Positions 1-5,115 of a stretch of 5,115 nt of DNA are shown here, one piece after another (the first letter of the stretch is position 1; each line of letters begins with the position of its first letter). This stretch comes from an uncultured Gemmatimonadota bacterium. GTDB lineage: Bacteria > Gemmatimonadota > Gemmatimonadetes > Gemmatimonadales > Gemmatimonadaceae. Both the position numbers and the translations under genes were made by a program. The notes beneath the pieces are model-generated. The model saw only the letters and a program-made list of their open reading frames with translations. It was not told the origin of the DNA and ran no database searches. The stretch lies in assembly GCA_946887155.1 (NCBI GenBank), contig CAMPKM010000260.1, positions 1 through 5,115 on the forward strand, given 5' to 3'.

Positions 1-672
1 GAGGAAGCCGGTGCCCCAGGTGGACAGGAGCCACTTCTGGCCACCGCAAGCGAAGAAGTCGATGTGGCACTCGCTGACGTTGATCGGCGCCGCACCCACC
101 CCCTGAATGGCGTCCACGACGAACCAGATGCCGCGTTTCCTGCACTCGGCGCCTAACCGTGCCAGATCCAGCTTGAGGCCCGTCTCGAAGGACACCCATG
201 ACACCGAGAGGACGCTCACGCCGGGTTCGTCGAGCGCACGAATCAGCGCGTCTTCATCGGCGAGACCGTCGATGCAGGGCACGCGACGGTAGGTCGCGCC
301 ACGCCGCTCGGCCAGGGCCATCCAGGGGTACACGTTGGCCGGGAACTCGCGATCCGGCGTGACGATGACGTCACCGGCTTTGATGGGAATCGACGACGCG
401 GCGACGTTGATGCCGTAGGTAGTGTTGACCATCATCGCGATCTCGTCAGCCGACGCGCCGATCATGCGCGCGCAGAGTTCCCGGCAGCGCGTGAGCACGC
501 CGAACTGGTCGGCGGCGGTGTTCTTCCAGGGCGTCGAGCGGATCTCATCCCACTCCCGCAGCTTCTGTCGCGTGCGCGCGGGGAGTGGCCCCGTGCCTGC
601 GTGGTTGAGGTACGCGACGTCACCGGAAGTCGTCCACGGAAATTCCTGCCGACGGAGGTCGTCGAGATTCAC
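1..672 (-). CDS. Class V PLP-dependent aminotransferase (cysteine desulfurase / isopenicillin N epimerase-like), 3' end outside window
   Basis: The minus strand reads open from 735 down to position 1, and the protein is cut by the window edge after 224 codons. It matches the class V aminotransferase fold: N-terminal YLNHAGTGPLP (residues 21-31), NTTYGIN (83-89, in the cofactor phosphate-binding region), VDAIQGVGAAP (186-196; Asp187 should contact the PLP pyridine nitrogen, Gln190 the ring oxygen), and GGQKW (210-214), where Lys213 should form the Schiff base. Family members act on cysteine, selenocysteine or other amino acids. The substrate cannot be told here because the C-terminal half is missing. 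The likely start is GTG at 672-670, the only ATG/GTG/TTG codon between the upstream stop (738-736) and the conserved N-terminus. I see no good Shine-Dalgarno sequence before it, so the gene may be leaderless or weakly translated. It is divergent from the Uma2 gene. Leu173 is a rare TTA codon. The fold is secure; the exact function is not. Confidence 0.9.
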   Translation of the reverse strand, partial: MNLDDLRRQEFPWTTSGDVAYLNHAGTGPLPARTRQKLREWDEIRSTPWKNTAADQFGVLTRCRELCARMIGASADEIAMMVNTTYGINVAASSIPIKAGDVIVTPDREFPANVYPWMALAERRGATYRRVPCIDGLADEDALIRALDEPGVSVLSVSWVSFETGLKLDLARLGAECRKRGIWFVVDAIQGVGAAPINVSECHIDFFACGGQKWLLSTWGTGFL

Positions 673-870
673 AGGTCGGGCGATTCGAGAAAGGCACAGG
701 CTGCAGGCTCCATATCCATGAACATGTCGGTTGGATCAGCATGAAGGGAGCGCAGCTGCGTTGAATTGATAGGGCCCGCACGCCAGGGATGATGTCGTTC
801 GTGACTTTCCGTCCCATCCTCGGCGTATGTTCGCTTGCTCCCTTCCGCCAGCCGAGCCTACGCTAAGGTC
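673..870. other. Divergent intergenic region, aminotransferase / Uma2
   Basis: These 198 bases separate two divergent genes and should carry both promoters. I see no convincing sigma-70 promoter. The best plus-strand candidate is GTGACT (801-806) and TATGTT (826-831), each matching four of six consensus bases but with a long 19-nt spacer. A perfect 10-nt palindrome, CGCAGCTGCG, lies at 751-760, but palindromes of this length occur by chance several times in a window this size. Open frames here on the minus strand show no recognisable protein features. Confidence 0.4.
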
Positions 871-1422
871 ATGCCAGCACCGCAGACTGAATGGACGCCC
901 GAGATGCTCCGCAACCTTCCCGAAGACGGGAATCGTTACGAGGTGCTGGACGGCACGTTGGTCATGAGCCCGGCGCCAGCCTGGCAGCATCAGGCGATGC
1001 TCCTGAGGCTCGTTCGCCTGGTGGATGACTACGTACGACACCACCGATTGGGATGGACGATGCTCTCGCCTGCCGACATCGAGCTCTCGCCGCGCACGAT
1101 CGTTCAGCCCGACCTGTTCGTGGTGCCTGACGAGGGTACCGGCGAGCCGCGATCATGGACGGACGTCAGGAATCTGCTCCTGGTCGTCGAAGGAATCTCA
1201 CCGGCAACAGCCCGGAATGATCGCGGAAAAAAGAGAGTGGTGTACCAGAAAGCAGGAATCCCGCAGTACTGGATTCTCGATCCTGATTCGCGACTGGTAG
1301 AACGATGGCAACCGGATGACGAGCGACCGGAGGTGATCACGGACATCCTCGAGTGGCATCCGCGGCCAGAGTTCCCTCCGTTGCTGATCACGCTCCCATA
1401 CATGTTCGGACCGGAGAAGTAG
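871..1422 (+). CDS. Uma2 family (DUF820) PD-(D/E)XK nuclease-like protein
   Basis: The 183-residue protein has the full Uma2 layout and a typical length. The N-terminal part is the family signature (PEDGNRYEVLDGTLV at 17-31, then SPAPAWQHQ at 33-41). The PD-(D/E)XK core follows: Asp81 in QPDLFVVPD, Glu107 in LLVVEGISP, and Lys121 in GKKRVVYQKAG, spaced 14 residues from the Glu as in many relatives. The closing motif is GIPQYWILDP (129-138). Family members are predicted metal-dependent endonucleases, common in multiple copies in some phyla; their cellular role is mostly unsettled. The residue after the catalytic Glu is Gly where Val is usual. ATG at 871 is preferred because the family N-terminus begins there. 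An in-frame TTG at 835 would add 12 unconserved residues. AAGG lies only 2 nt before the ATG, too close to be a good ribosome site. No toxin-antitoxin, methylase or defence partner is adjacent. An A6 run at 1227-1232 falls on the Lys120-Lys121 codons. Confidence 0.88.
   Translation: MPAPQTEWTPEMLRNLPEDGNRYEVLDGTLVMSPAPAWQHQAMLLRLVRLVDDYVRHHRLGWTMLSPADIELSPRTIVQPDLFVVPDEGTGEPRSWTDVRNLLLVVEGISPATARNDRGKKRVVYQKAGIPQYWILDPDSRLVERWQPDDERPEVITDILEWHPRPEFPPLLITLPYMFGPEK
1227..1233 (+). other. In-phase A AAA AAG slippery heptamer inside the Uma2 gene
   Basis: The bases are A AAA AAG with the reading frame GGA AAA AAG, the same heptamer and phase as the known programmed -1 frameshift site in E. coli dnaX. 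A -1 slip would add about 17 residues and stop at TGA 1284-1286, removing the YQKAGIPQYW part of the fold. I see no strong Shine-Dalgarno-like stimulator upstream and only a weak 4-bp stem downstream (CCAG/CTGG), so programmed frameshifting is unproven and chance is likely. Confidence 0.25.
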
Positions 1423-1460
1423 CCGCCGCGCCGTTCATCGCAGGTCACTTCCCCCCGTCA

Positions 1461-2414
1461 TCAGGAATCGCGACTGGACGCGGCCAGCACCGGATCGCGC
1501 AAGTCTTCAGGGGTATCGGGCGGCTGACGCTTCCAGCGGCGATGATGCCAGAAATACTGCTCCGGATACTTCCGCACCCACGATTCCAGCACGCTCGTGT
1601 AACGCGCGACGACCGCGTCAACGTCACCTTCGCGATCGCCGGTCTCGGGGATTTCTACCGGCGTCGCAACGCAGCGGTAGCGGCCATCCGGTAATTGCAC
1701 GGCGGCAACAAAAAACGTCGGCAGGCGATACTTCATCGCGAACACCGCCGGACCCCGCGGCGTCTTGGCCGGGCGCCCGAAGAACGGGACAAACGTCGAC
1801 GCCAGGCCGAGTACGCCCTGATCAGCAACAAACGCCACTGCATGCCCCGCCTTGAACGCGCGCGGAGTGCGACGGACCGCGTCGTGATCGTAGACCACGA
1901 TCATCCCGGCACCTTCGCGCGTTTTCGTGACGTAGTCGTCGAACAGCGGGTTGTTCATCCGCCTGACGATCACCTCGATGGGAATGCCGCGCGCCGCAAC
2001 GTAGGCACCCGCGAGCTCCCAGTTGCCGAAATGACCGGTGATCAGGATGATCCCCTTCCCGGCCTTGTGCGCTTCGACAATCGGTTCAAAACCCTCCGCG
2101 CCTTCGAACAGGTCGAGGATCCGCTGCTTGCCGAGTTTCGGCAGCAGCGCCGTCTCGATGATGACCTCGCCGAAGTGCGCGTACGCCTCGCGAACGAGCC
2201 GATCAACTTCCCGGGGACCGGCATCCGGAAAGGCGGCCGCGATCTGTCTCCTCACAACCGTGCGCCGAACGCCGAACGGCGAATGCGCGAGCCGCCCGAG
2301 TACGCGGCCGAACGCACGCGCCGCGTGATAGGGCATCAGGCCTAACAACGCCAGCACCGACCGGCCAATCACATACTGGATCCAGTGGACAGGCCTCGGC
2401 TTTACGTGGGCCAC
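1461..2414 (-). CDS. LpxL/HtrB-family lipid A (lysophospholipid) acyltransferase
   Basis: This 317-residue protein belongs to the LpxL/LpxM/HtrB family, inner-membrane enzymes that move an acyl chain from acyl-ACP to a lipid A precursor. Visible hallmarks are a hydrophobic N-terminal anchor (about residues 12-30), the catalytic H-x4-E motif in GHFGNWE (His128, Glu133), RRMNNP (151-156), VADQGV (196-201), FVPFFGRPAKTPRGP (208-222), and YFWHHRRWK near the C-terminus (287-295). Length is normal for the family. The start chosen is GTG at 2414-2412, which follows a strong GAGGGGG site. A longer frame reaches 2522, but its extra 36 residues are Gly/Arg-rich, unlike family N-termini, and lie inside the upstream glycosyltransferase gene. 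The gene overlaps that gene by 13 nt and is the last of the operon visible before the convergent Uma2 gene. Which acyl chain and which position it acylates cannot be read from sequence. Confidence 0.9.
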   Translation of the reverse strand: MAHVKPRPVHWIQYVIGRSVLALLGLMPYHAARAFGRVLGRLAHSPFGVRRTVVRRQIAAAFPDAGPREVDRLVREAYAHFGEVIIETALLPKLGKQRILDLFEGAEGFEPIVEAHKAGKGIILITGHFGNWELAGAYVAARGIPIEVIVRRMNNPLFDDYVTKTREGAGMIVVYDHDAVRRTPRAFKAGHAVAFVADQGVLGLASTFVPFFGRPAKTPRGPAVFAMKYRLPTFFVAAVQLPDGRYRCVATPVEIPETGDREGDVDAVVARYTSVLESWVRKYPEQYFWHHRRWKRQPPDTPEDLRDPVLAASSRDS

Positions 2415-3196
2415 CCGTCCCCCTCGCGTGCCGACTCTCTCCGGTGATTCAGCGCCCAGAGGTGCGCGTATTTCGAGGCCACGCTCACCGCGGCCAGCGC
2501 CGAGATCAGCACCCCCTGCCAACCGTCGCGCCAGCCGCCACGCAGCAGGAGCGTCGAGAGAAAGCGTGCCTGCGGCCGGACCAGCAGCGTGAACACCGAC
2601 ACGTTCCTGCCTCGGGCGTGATTCTGCTCGGCCCAGTCACGGCTGTAGCGGGGAAGCTTCTCGAAAAACTCGCCAAGGTTCTTGTACGGCTGATGCAGGA
2701 GGGGCTCCGCGAGTGTGCCGGGGTCGGAGGTCGTGATCACATGTTCGTGTACGGGGCGTTCATCATAACGAAGCGACGACCGGAACAGCCGCACCGGCCG
2801 GTCGCGATCCCACCCGCTGTGCCTGATCTCGCGGCCGAGGAACCAGTTCCGGCGCTTCACGCGCCAGGCCTCGCCGCCGTCCTGGATATGGCGCGCGACC
2901 TCCGCCCCTAACGCCGGCGTGGCTCTCTCGTCGGCGTCGAGGACGAAGATCCATGGATGCCTGGCGCGATCGATCGCCGCGTTTCGTTGCGCGCCGATCG
3001 TCCGGAACGGATGGCTGAACACCGTCGCCCCCGCTGACCGCGCCAGTTCGATGGTGTCGTCGACAGAGTCGTTCTCGACCACGAGGATCTCATCGGCCCA
3101 GCGGACGCTCCGCACGCAGTCCGCGATCTGTTCGCCCTCGTTATGCGCCGCGATCACCACCGTAACGTTGACCGCGCCGCCGGACGGCGACGTCAC
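2402..3196 (-). CDS. Family 2 glycosyltransferase, WaaE/KdtX-like (lipooligosaccharide core type)
   Basis: The 264-residue protein starts directly with a GT-A nucleotide-sugar binding domain: VTVVIAAHNEGEQI (11-24), VENDSVDDTIELA (40-52), GAQRNAAI (68-75), and the metal-binding D-x-D as LDADE (86-90; Asp87, Asp89). RPVHEHV (147-153) lies in the acceptor and catalytic region. The C-terminus has an amphipathic, weakly hydrophobic stretch (GGWRDGWQGVLISALAAVSVASKYAHLWAL, 220-249, in pieces), typical of the WaaE/KdtX group that adds a sugar to the inner core of LPS from the cytoplasmic face. Family length is about 250-260, so it is complete. Start is GTG 3196-3194, overlapping the TGA stop of the upstream transporter as GTGA, with GGAGAGG just upstream. 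The neighbours (lipid A flippase, lipid A acyltransferase) support a role in lipid A/core assembly. Donor sugar and acceptor are unknown. A general GT2 role in another envelope glycan is the main alternative. Confidence 0.88.
   Translation of the reverse strand: MTSPSGGAVNVTVVIAAHNEGEQIADCVRSVRWADEILVVENDSVDDTIELARSAGATVFSHPFRTIGAQRNAAIDRARHPWIFVLDADERATPALGAEVARHIQDGGEAWRVKRRNWFLGREIRHSGWDRDRPVRLFRSSLRYDERPVHEHVITTSDPGTLAEPLLHQPYKNLGEFFEKLPRYSRDWAEQNHARGRNVSVFTLLVRPQARFLSTLLLRGGWRDGWQGVLISALAAVSVASKYAHLWALNHRRESAREGDGWPT
2415..2425 (-). promoter_or_regulatory. Ribosome binding site deciding the acyltransferase start
   Basis: On the minus strand GAGGGGG (2425-2419) is followed by a 4-nt spacer and GTG at 2414; measured from the GAGG core the spacing is 7 nt. 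It lies inside the last codons of the glycosyltransferase gene, which supports translational coupling and the shorter acyltransferase start. Confidence 0.6.
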
Positions 3197-5070
3197 GCCG
3201 CCTCTCCACCACGCGGGAACTGGAGGGCGTGCAGGCGGTGGTACGTGCCCCGTCGCTCGATCAGGTCGTCGTGCGTCCCCCGCTCCACGAGCCGGCCCTG
3301 GTCGAGCACCAGGATCTGCGTGGCGTGGGCGATCGTCGACAGGCGGTGAGCGATCACAAACACCGTGCGTCCGCGGAGCAGCCGGTCGATCGCCTCCTGC
3401 ACCAGCCGTTCCGACTCGGTATCGAGCGCCGAGGTGGCCTCATCGAGGATGAGGATCGGCGGGTCGATGAGCAGGGCGCGCGCAATCGCGATGCGCTGGC
3501 GCTGTCCGCCTGACAAGCGCGTCCCGCGTTCGCCGAGGATCGTGTTGTAACCGTCGGGCAGTTGGGAGATGAAGTCGTGCGCGTTGGCCGCTTTCGCCGC
3601 CCCGATGACCTGTTCGTCGCTGAACCGGTCTGCCCGGCCGTAGGCCAGGTTGTTCCGGACCGTGTCGTTGAACACGACCGTGTCCTGGCTGACGATGCCC
3701 GTGAGGGACCGCAATGAGCCGAGCCTGATCTCTCGTGTGTCGACGCCATCGATCCGCACCGCGCCGCCCGTTGGCTCGAAGAACCGGGGAATCAGGTCCA
3801 CCAGGGTCGTCTTCCCCGCTCCGCTCGCACCAACGATGGCGGTCACGTCGCCACGACGCGCAACGAAGGTCACATCGTCCAGCACCGGAGTCTGCTCGTA
3901 CGCAAAGGTGACATGGTCGAACTCGAGCGACAGCGACATGGTTTGCACGTCGCGCGTCCCCCGATCACGCGCCGTTTCGGATTCGGTGTCGAACACTTCG
4001 AACACACGCTCGGCAGCGGCCAGTGATTGCGCCGCGACTGTCGGCACCGCCGTGAGTTGCTTGAGTGGCTGAAGGATCCGCAGCGTCAGCGCAAGGAACG
4101 CGATCAAGGTCGTGCCGTCCATGGAACCGTTGATCAGCACCTCGCGCGCGCCGAACCAGAGGACGATCACCGCGACGCCGGTACCGACCGTCTCGGCAAT
4201 CGGAATGGCAAGTTGCGCCAGACGCGACACGCGCATCATGCCGCGCGCGTACGTATCGCTGGCGGAGCGGAACCGGTCGAATTCGTATTCTTCGCCTCCA
4301 AACGACTTCACGAGGCGAACACCGCTGACCGCTTCCTGCACGACCGCGGTCATGTCACCAAACTGGTTCGACAGTTTGCGGTGTCCGCGACGCAGGGAAC
4401 GCAAAACCGGCTGCAGCAATCCCATCAACACCGGCGCGACGACGAGCGTGAGCAGGGCCAATCGCCAACTGATCAGGAACAGCGTAACGATGCTGGTGAT
4501 GACCATTGCCGCGCTCTGGATCGACCTCGTGACCGATTCGGTGATCACCGCCTTCGTCTGCTGCGTGTCGTTGAGCACCCGCGCCAGCAACTGACCCGTC
4601 TTCATGCGCGTGAAGTAGGGGAGCGGCAATCGCTGCAGGTGTTTGTAGAGCGCGTTGCGCAGGTCGCGCGTGACAAACTCCTGCAGTGAAGCGCCGAGCT
4701 GGCTGCTCATCCAGATGAGAAGGTTCTTGGCCAGCACCGCCAGCATGATGATGACGAGGATGTTCCGCAACGATCCCATTCGGTCGGCCGGATCGAGGAA
4801 CGCGCCAATCATGCGCTGCTGGATTTCTGTTATGAATCCACTCTGCGGCTGATCGAACAGCGCATTGAGGAACGGGATCAGCAGCGTGATGGTGAACACG
4901 TCGAGGACGGCCGCCACCAGGTTGCAGGCAATCGTCCCCGCCATGCGCCACCAGTGAGGCCTCAGAAAGGCCAGCAGTCGCGAATACAGGGATGGAGGGC
5001 TGACGGCCGAGGGCCGATCGATGCTCACCGGACCGGCCTCGGTCGCCATCCGCCATCCGCCCTCGGCCAT
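3193..5070 (-). CDS. msbA: MsbA-type lipid A exporter, ABC half-transporter (permease fused to ATPase)
   Basis: This 625-residue half-transporter has an N-terminal exporter membrane domain and a C-terminal ATPase, and should work as a homodimer flipping lipid-linked substrates across the inner membrane. After a polar N-terminus (1-40), six membrane segments lie at about 45-70, 103-122, 183-200, 203-220, 286-308 and 318-335. Loop segments near 152-171 (YFTRMKTGQLLARVLNDTQQ) and 255-267 fit the coupling helices. The ATPase is complete: A-loop Tyr391, Walker A GASGAGKT (414-421, Lys420), Q-loop Gln462, signature LSGGQ (519-523), Walker B ILILDE (539-544, catalytic Glu544), D-loop SALD (547-550), H-loop His575. 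MsbA is the best call because the next genes are a core glycosyltransferase and an LpxL-like acyltransferase; sequence alone cannot exclude another lipid or peptide exporter. ATG 5070 is the longest start; ATG 5049 (residue 8) is a real alternative with GAGGG 10 nt upstream. It overlaps the glycosyltransferase by 4 nt. Confidence 0.9.
   Translation of the reverse strand: MAEGGWRMATEAGPVSIDRPSAVSPPSLYSRLLAFLRPHWWRMAGTIACNLVAAVLDVFTITLLIPFLNALFDQPQSGFITEIQQRMIGAFLDPADRMGSLRNILVIIMLAVLAKNLLIWMSSQLGASLQEFVTRDLRNALYKHLQRLPLPYFTRMKTGQLLARVLNDTQQTKAVITESVTRSIQSAAMVITSIVTLFLISWRLALLTLVVAPVLMGLLQPVLRSLRRGHRKLSNQFGDMTAVVQEAVSGVRLVKSFGGEEYEFDRFRSASDTYARGMMRVSRLAQLAIPIAETVGTGVAVIVLWFGAREVLINGSMDGTTLIAFLALTLRILQPLKQLTAVPTVAAQSLAAAERVFEVFDTESETARDRGTRDVQTMSLSLEFDHVTFAYEQTPVLDDVTFVARRGDVTAIVGASGAGKTTLVDLIPRFFEPTGGAVRIDGVDTREIRLGSLRSLTGIVSQDTVVFNDTVRNNLAYGRADRFSDEQVIGAAKAANAHDFISQLPDGYNTILGERGTRLSGGQRQRIAIARALLIDPPILILDEATSALDTESERLVQEAIDRLLRGRTVFVIAHRLSTIAHATQILVLDQGRLVERGTHDDLIERRGTYHRLHALQFPRGGEAA
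3197..3207 (-). promoter_or_regulatory. Ribosome binding site of the glycosyltransferase
   Basis: GGAGAGG (3207-3201, minus strand) sits 4 nt before GTG 3196, 7 nt from the GGAG core. It is embedded in the final codons of the transporter gene. Together with the GTGA stop/start overlap it indicates translational coupling of the two genes. Confidence 0.6.
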
Positions 5071-5073
5071 CCG
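5046..5073. repeat. Three CCATCCG (CGGATGG) heptamers over the msbA start
   Basis: CCATCCG occurs at 5046-5052, 5053-5059 and 5067-5073. On the minus strand each copy is CGGATGG and so contains an ATG, at 5070, 5056 and 5049. The first and last are in the msbA frame and the middle one is not. It may be chance repetition in a GC-rich leader, but it makes the true start hard to fix from sequence. Confidence 0.4.
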
Positions 5074-5077
5074 GAGC

Positions 5078-5115
5078 TCATTTCGGCGTCAGCAGTGCAA
5101 GTGGCACAATGACCT
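5078..5115 (-). CDS. C-terminal end of an unidentified upstream operon gene
   Basis: Reading the minus strand in from the right edge, one frame gives VIVPLALLTPK followed by TGA (5080-5078), ending 7 nt before the msbA ATG at 5070. The short spacing, the same strand and the protein-like residues suggest the end of a co-transcribed gene. Eleven residues are too few to identify the product; another lipid A or core gene would fit the context. Of the other two frames, one stops within nine codons and the other runs on into a frame that is non-coding inside msbA, so this frame is the best choice but not certain. Confidence 0.4.
   Translation of the reverse strand, partial: VIVPLALLTPK

Noticed and set aside
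751..760. Perfect palindrome CGCAGCTGCG in the divergent intergenic region as an operator
   Set aside because: About five 10-nt perfect palindromes are expected by chance in a window of this size, and there is no second copy or adjacent regulator gene.
835..870. TTG start at 835 for the Uma2 gene
   Set aside because: It adds 12 residues not expected at the N-terminus of the family and has no ribosome site; ATG 871 fits the usual Uma2 beginning.
736..1044. Minus-strand open frame overlapping the Uma2 start
   Set aside because: It is antisense to the well-supported Uma2 gene at its 5' half and the sequence resembles no family; its existence reflects low stop frequency in GC-rich DNA.
1413..1454. 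Possible terminator hairpin between the convergent genes
   Set aside because: GGAGAAGT (1413-1420) can pair with ACTTCCCC (1447-1454), but with one mismatch, a 26-nt loop and no T-tract on either strand.
1695..2345. Long plus-strand open frame of 216 codons
   Set aside because: It lies entirely antisense to the acyltransferase gene, is very rich in Arg/His/Gly/Pro as expected from reverse reading of GC-rich codons, and shows no family motif.
2415..2522. Longer acyltransferase start at 2522
   Set aside because: The extra 36 residues are Gly/Arg-rich, overlap the glycosyltransferase by 120 nt and precede a better-placed GTG with a strong ribosome site.
4027..4689. Long plus-strand open frame of 220 codons
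   Set aside because: It is antisense to the membrane domain of msbA; composition is Arg/Gln/His-rich with no recognisable domain.
4355..5056. Minus-strand open frame of 233 codons inside msbA
   Set aside because: It is an out-of-frame shadow of the msbA membrane domain, rich in Ala, Arg, Gly and His with no hydrophobic pattern or motif.
1..5115. CRISPR arrays, insertion sequences, tRNA or rRNA genes, phage genes
   Set aside because: I saw no regularly spaced repeats, transposase motifs, paired terminal repeats or tRNA-like folds; gene content is metabolic and envelope-related apart from the Uma2 gene.

Overview
The window is an ordinary-looking, high-GC (about 60-65% where I counted), densely coding stretch from a Gram-negative bacterium. 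MsbA-like, LpxL-like and WaaE-like proteins point to an organism that makes lipid A or lipooligosaccharide. The overall style (GTG starts, a lone Uma2 protein, this type of class V aminotransferase) would fit Gemmatimonadota or a related soil lineage such as Acidobacteriota. That placement is a guess from gene style, because the window holds no rRNA or other phylogenetic marker.

Layout, left to right. Positions 1-672 (minus strand) hold the N-terminal 224 codons of a class V PLP-dependent aminotransferase, cut by the window edge just after its PLP lysine motif. Positions 673-870 are a divergent intergenic region with no convincing promoter. Positions 871-1422 (plus strand) encode a Uma2/DUF820-family PD-(D/E)XK protein with its predicted catalytic residues present. 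A 38-nt convergent gap follows. The rest, 1461-5115, is one minus-strand operon, read from right to left: the last 11 residues of an unidentified upstream gene (5115-5078), an MsbA-type lipid exporter (5070-3193), a family 2 glycosyltransferase resembling WaaE/KdtX (3196-2402), and an LpxL/HtrB-type lipid A acyltransferase (2414-1461).

The three complete operon genes fit one job: a late acylation step, a sugar addition to the lipid A/core, and flipping of the finished molecule across the inner membrane. They are packed tightly, with a 4-nt GTGA overlap between msbA and the glycosyltransferase and a 13-nt overlap between the glycosyltransferase and the acyltransferase. Both downstream genes have GTG starts preceded by purine-rich ribosome binding sites inside the upstream gene, which suggests translational coupling.

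I found no mobile element, CRISPR array, tRNA, rRNA or clear new system. The points most worth a second look are modest: the arrangement of the envelope operon, an in-phase A AAA AAG slippery heptamer over the predicted catalytic lysine of the Uma2 gene, start-site ambiguity of msbA inside CGGATGG repeats, and a skew of TTA leucine codons towards a TTA-GG context.
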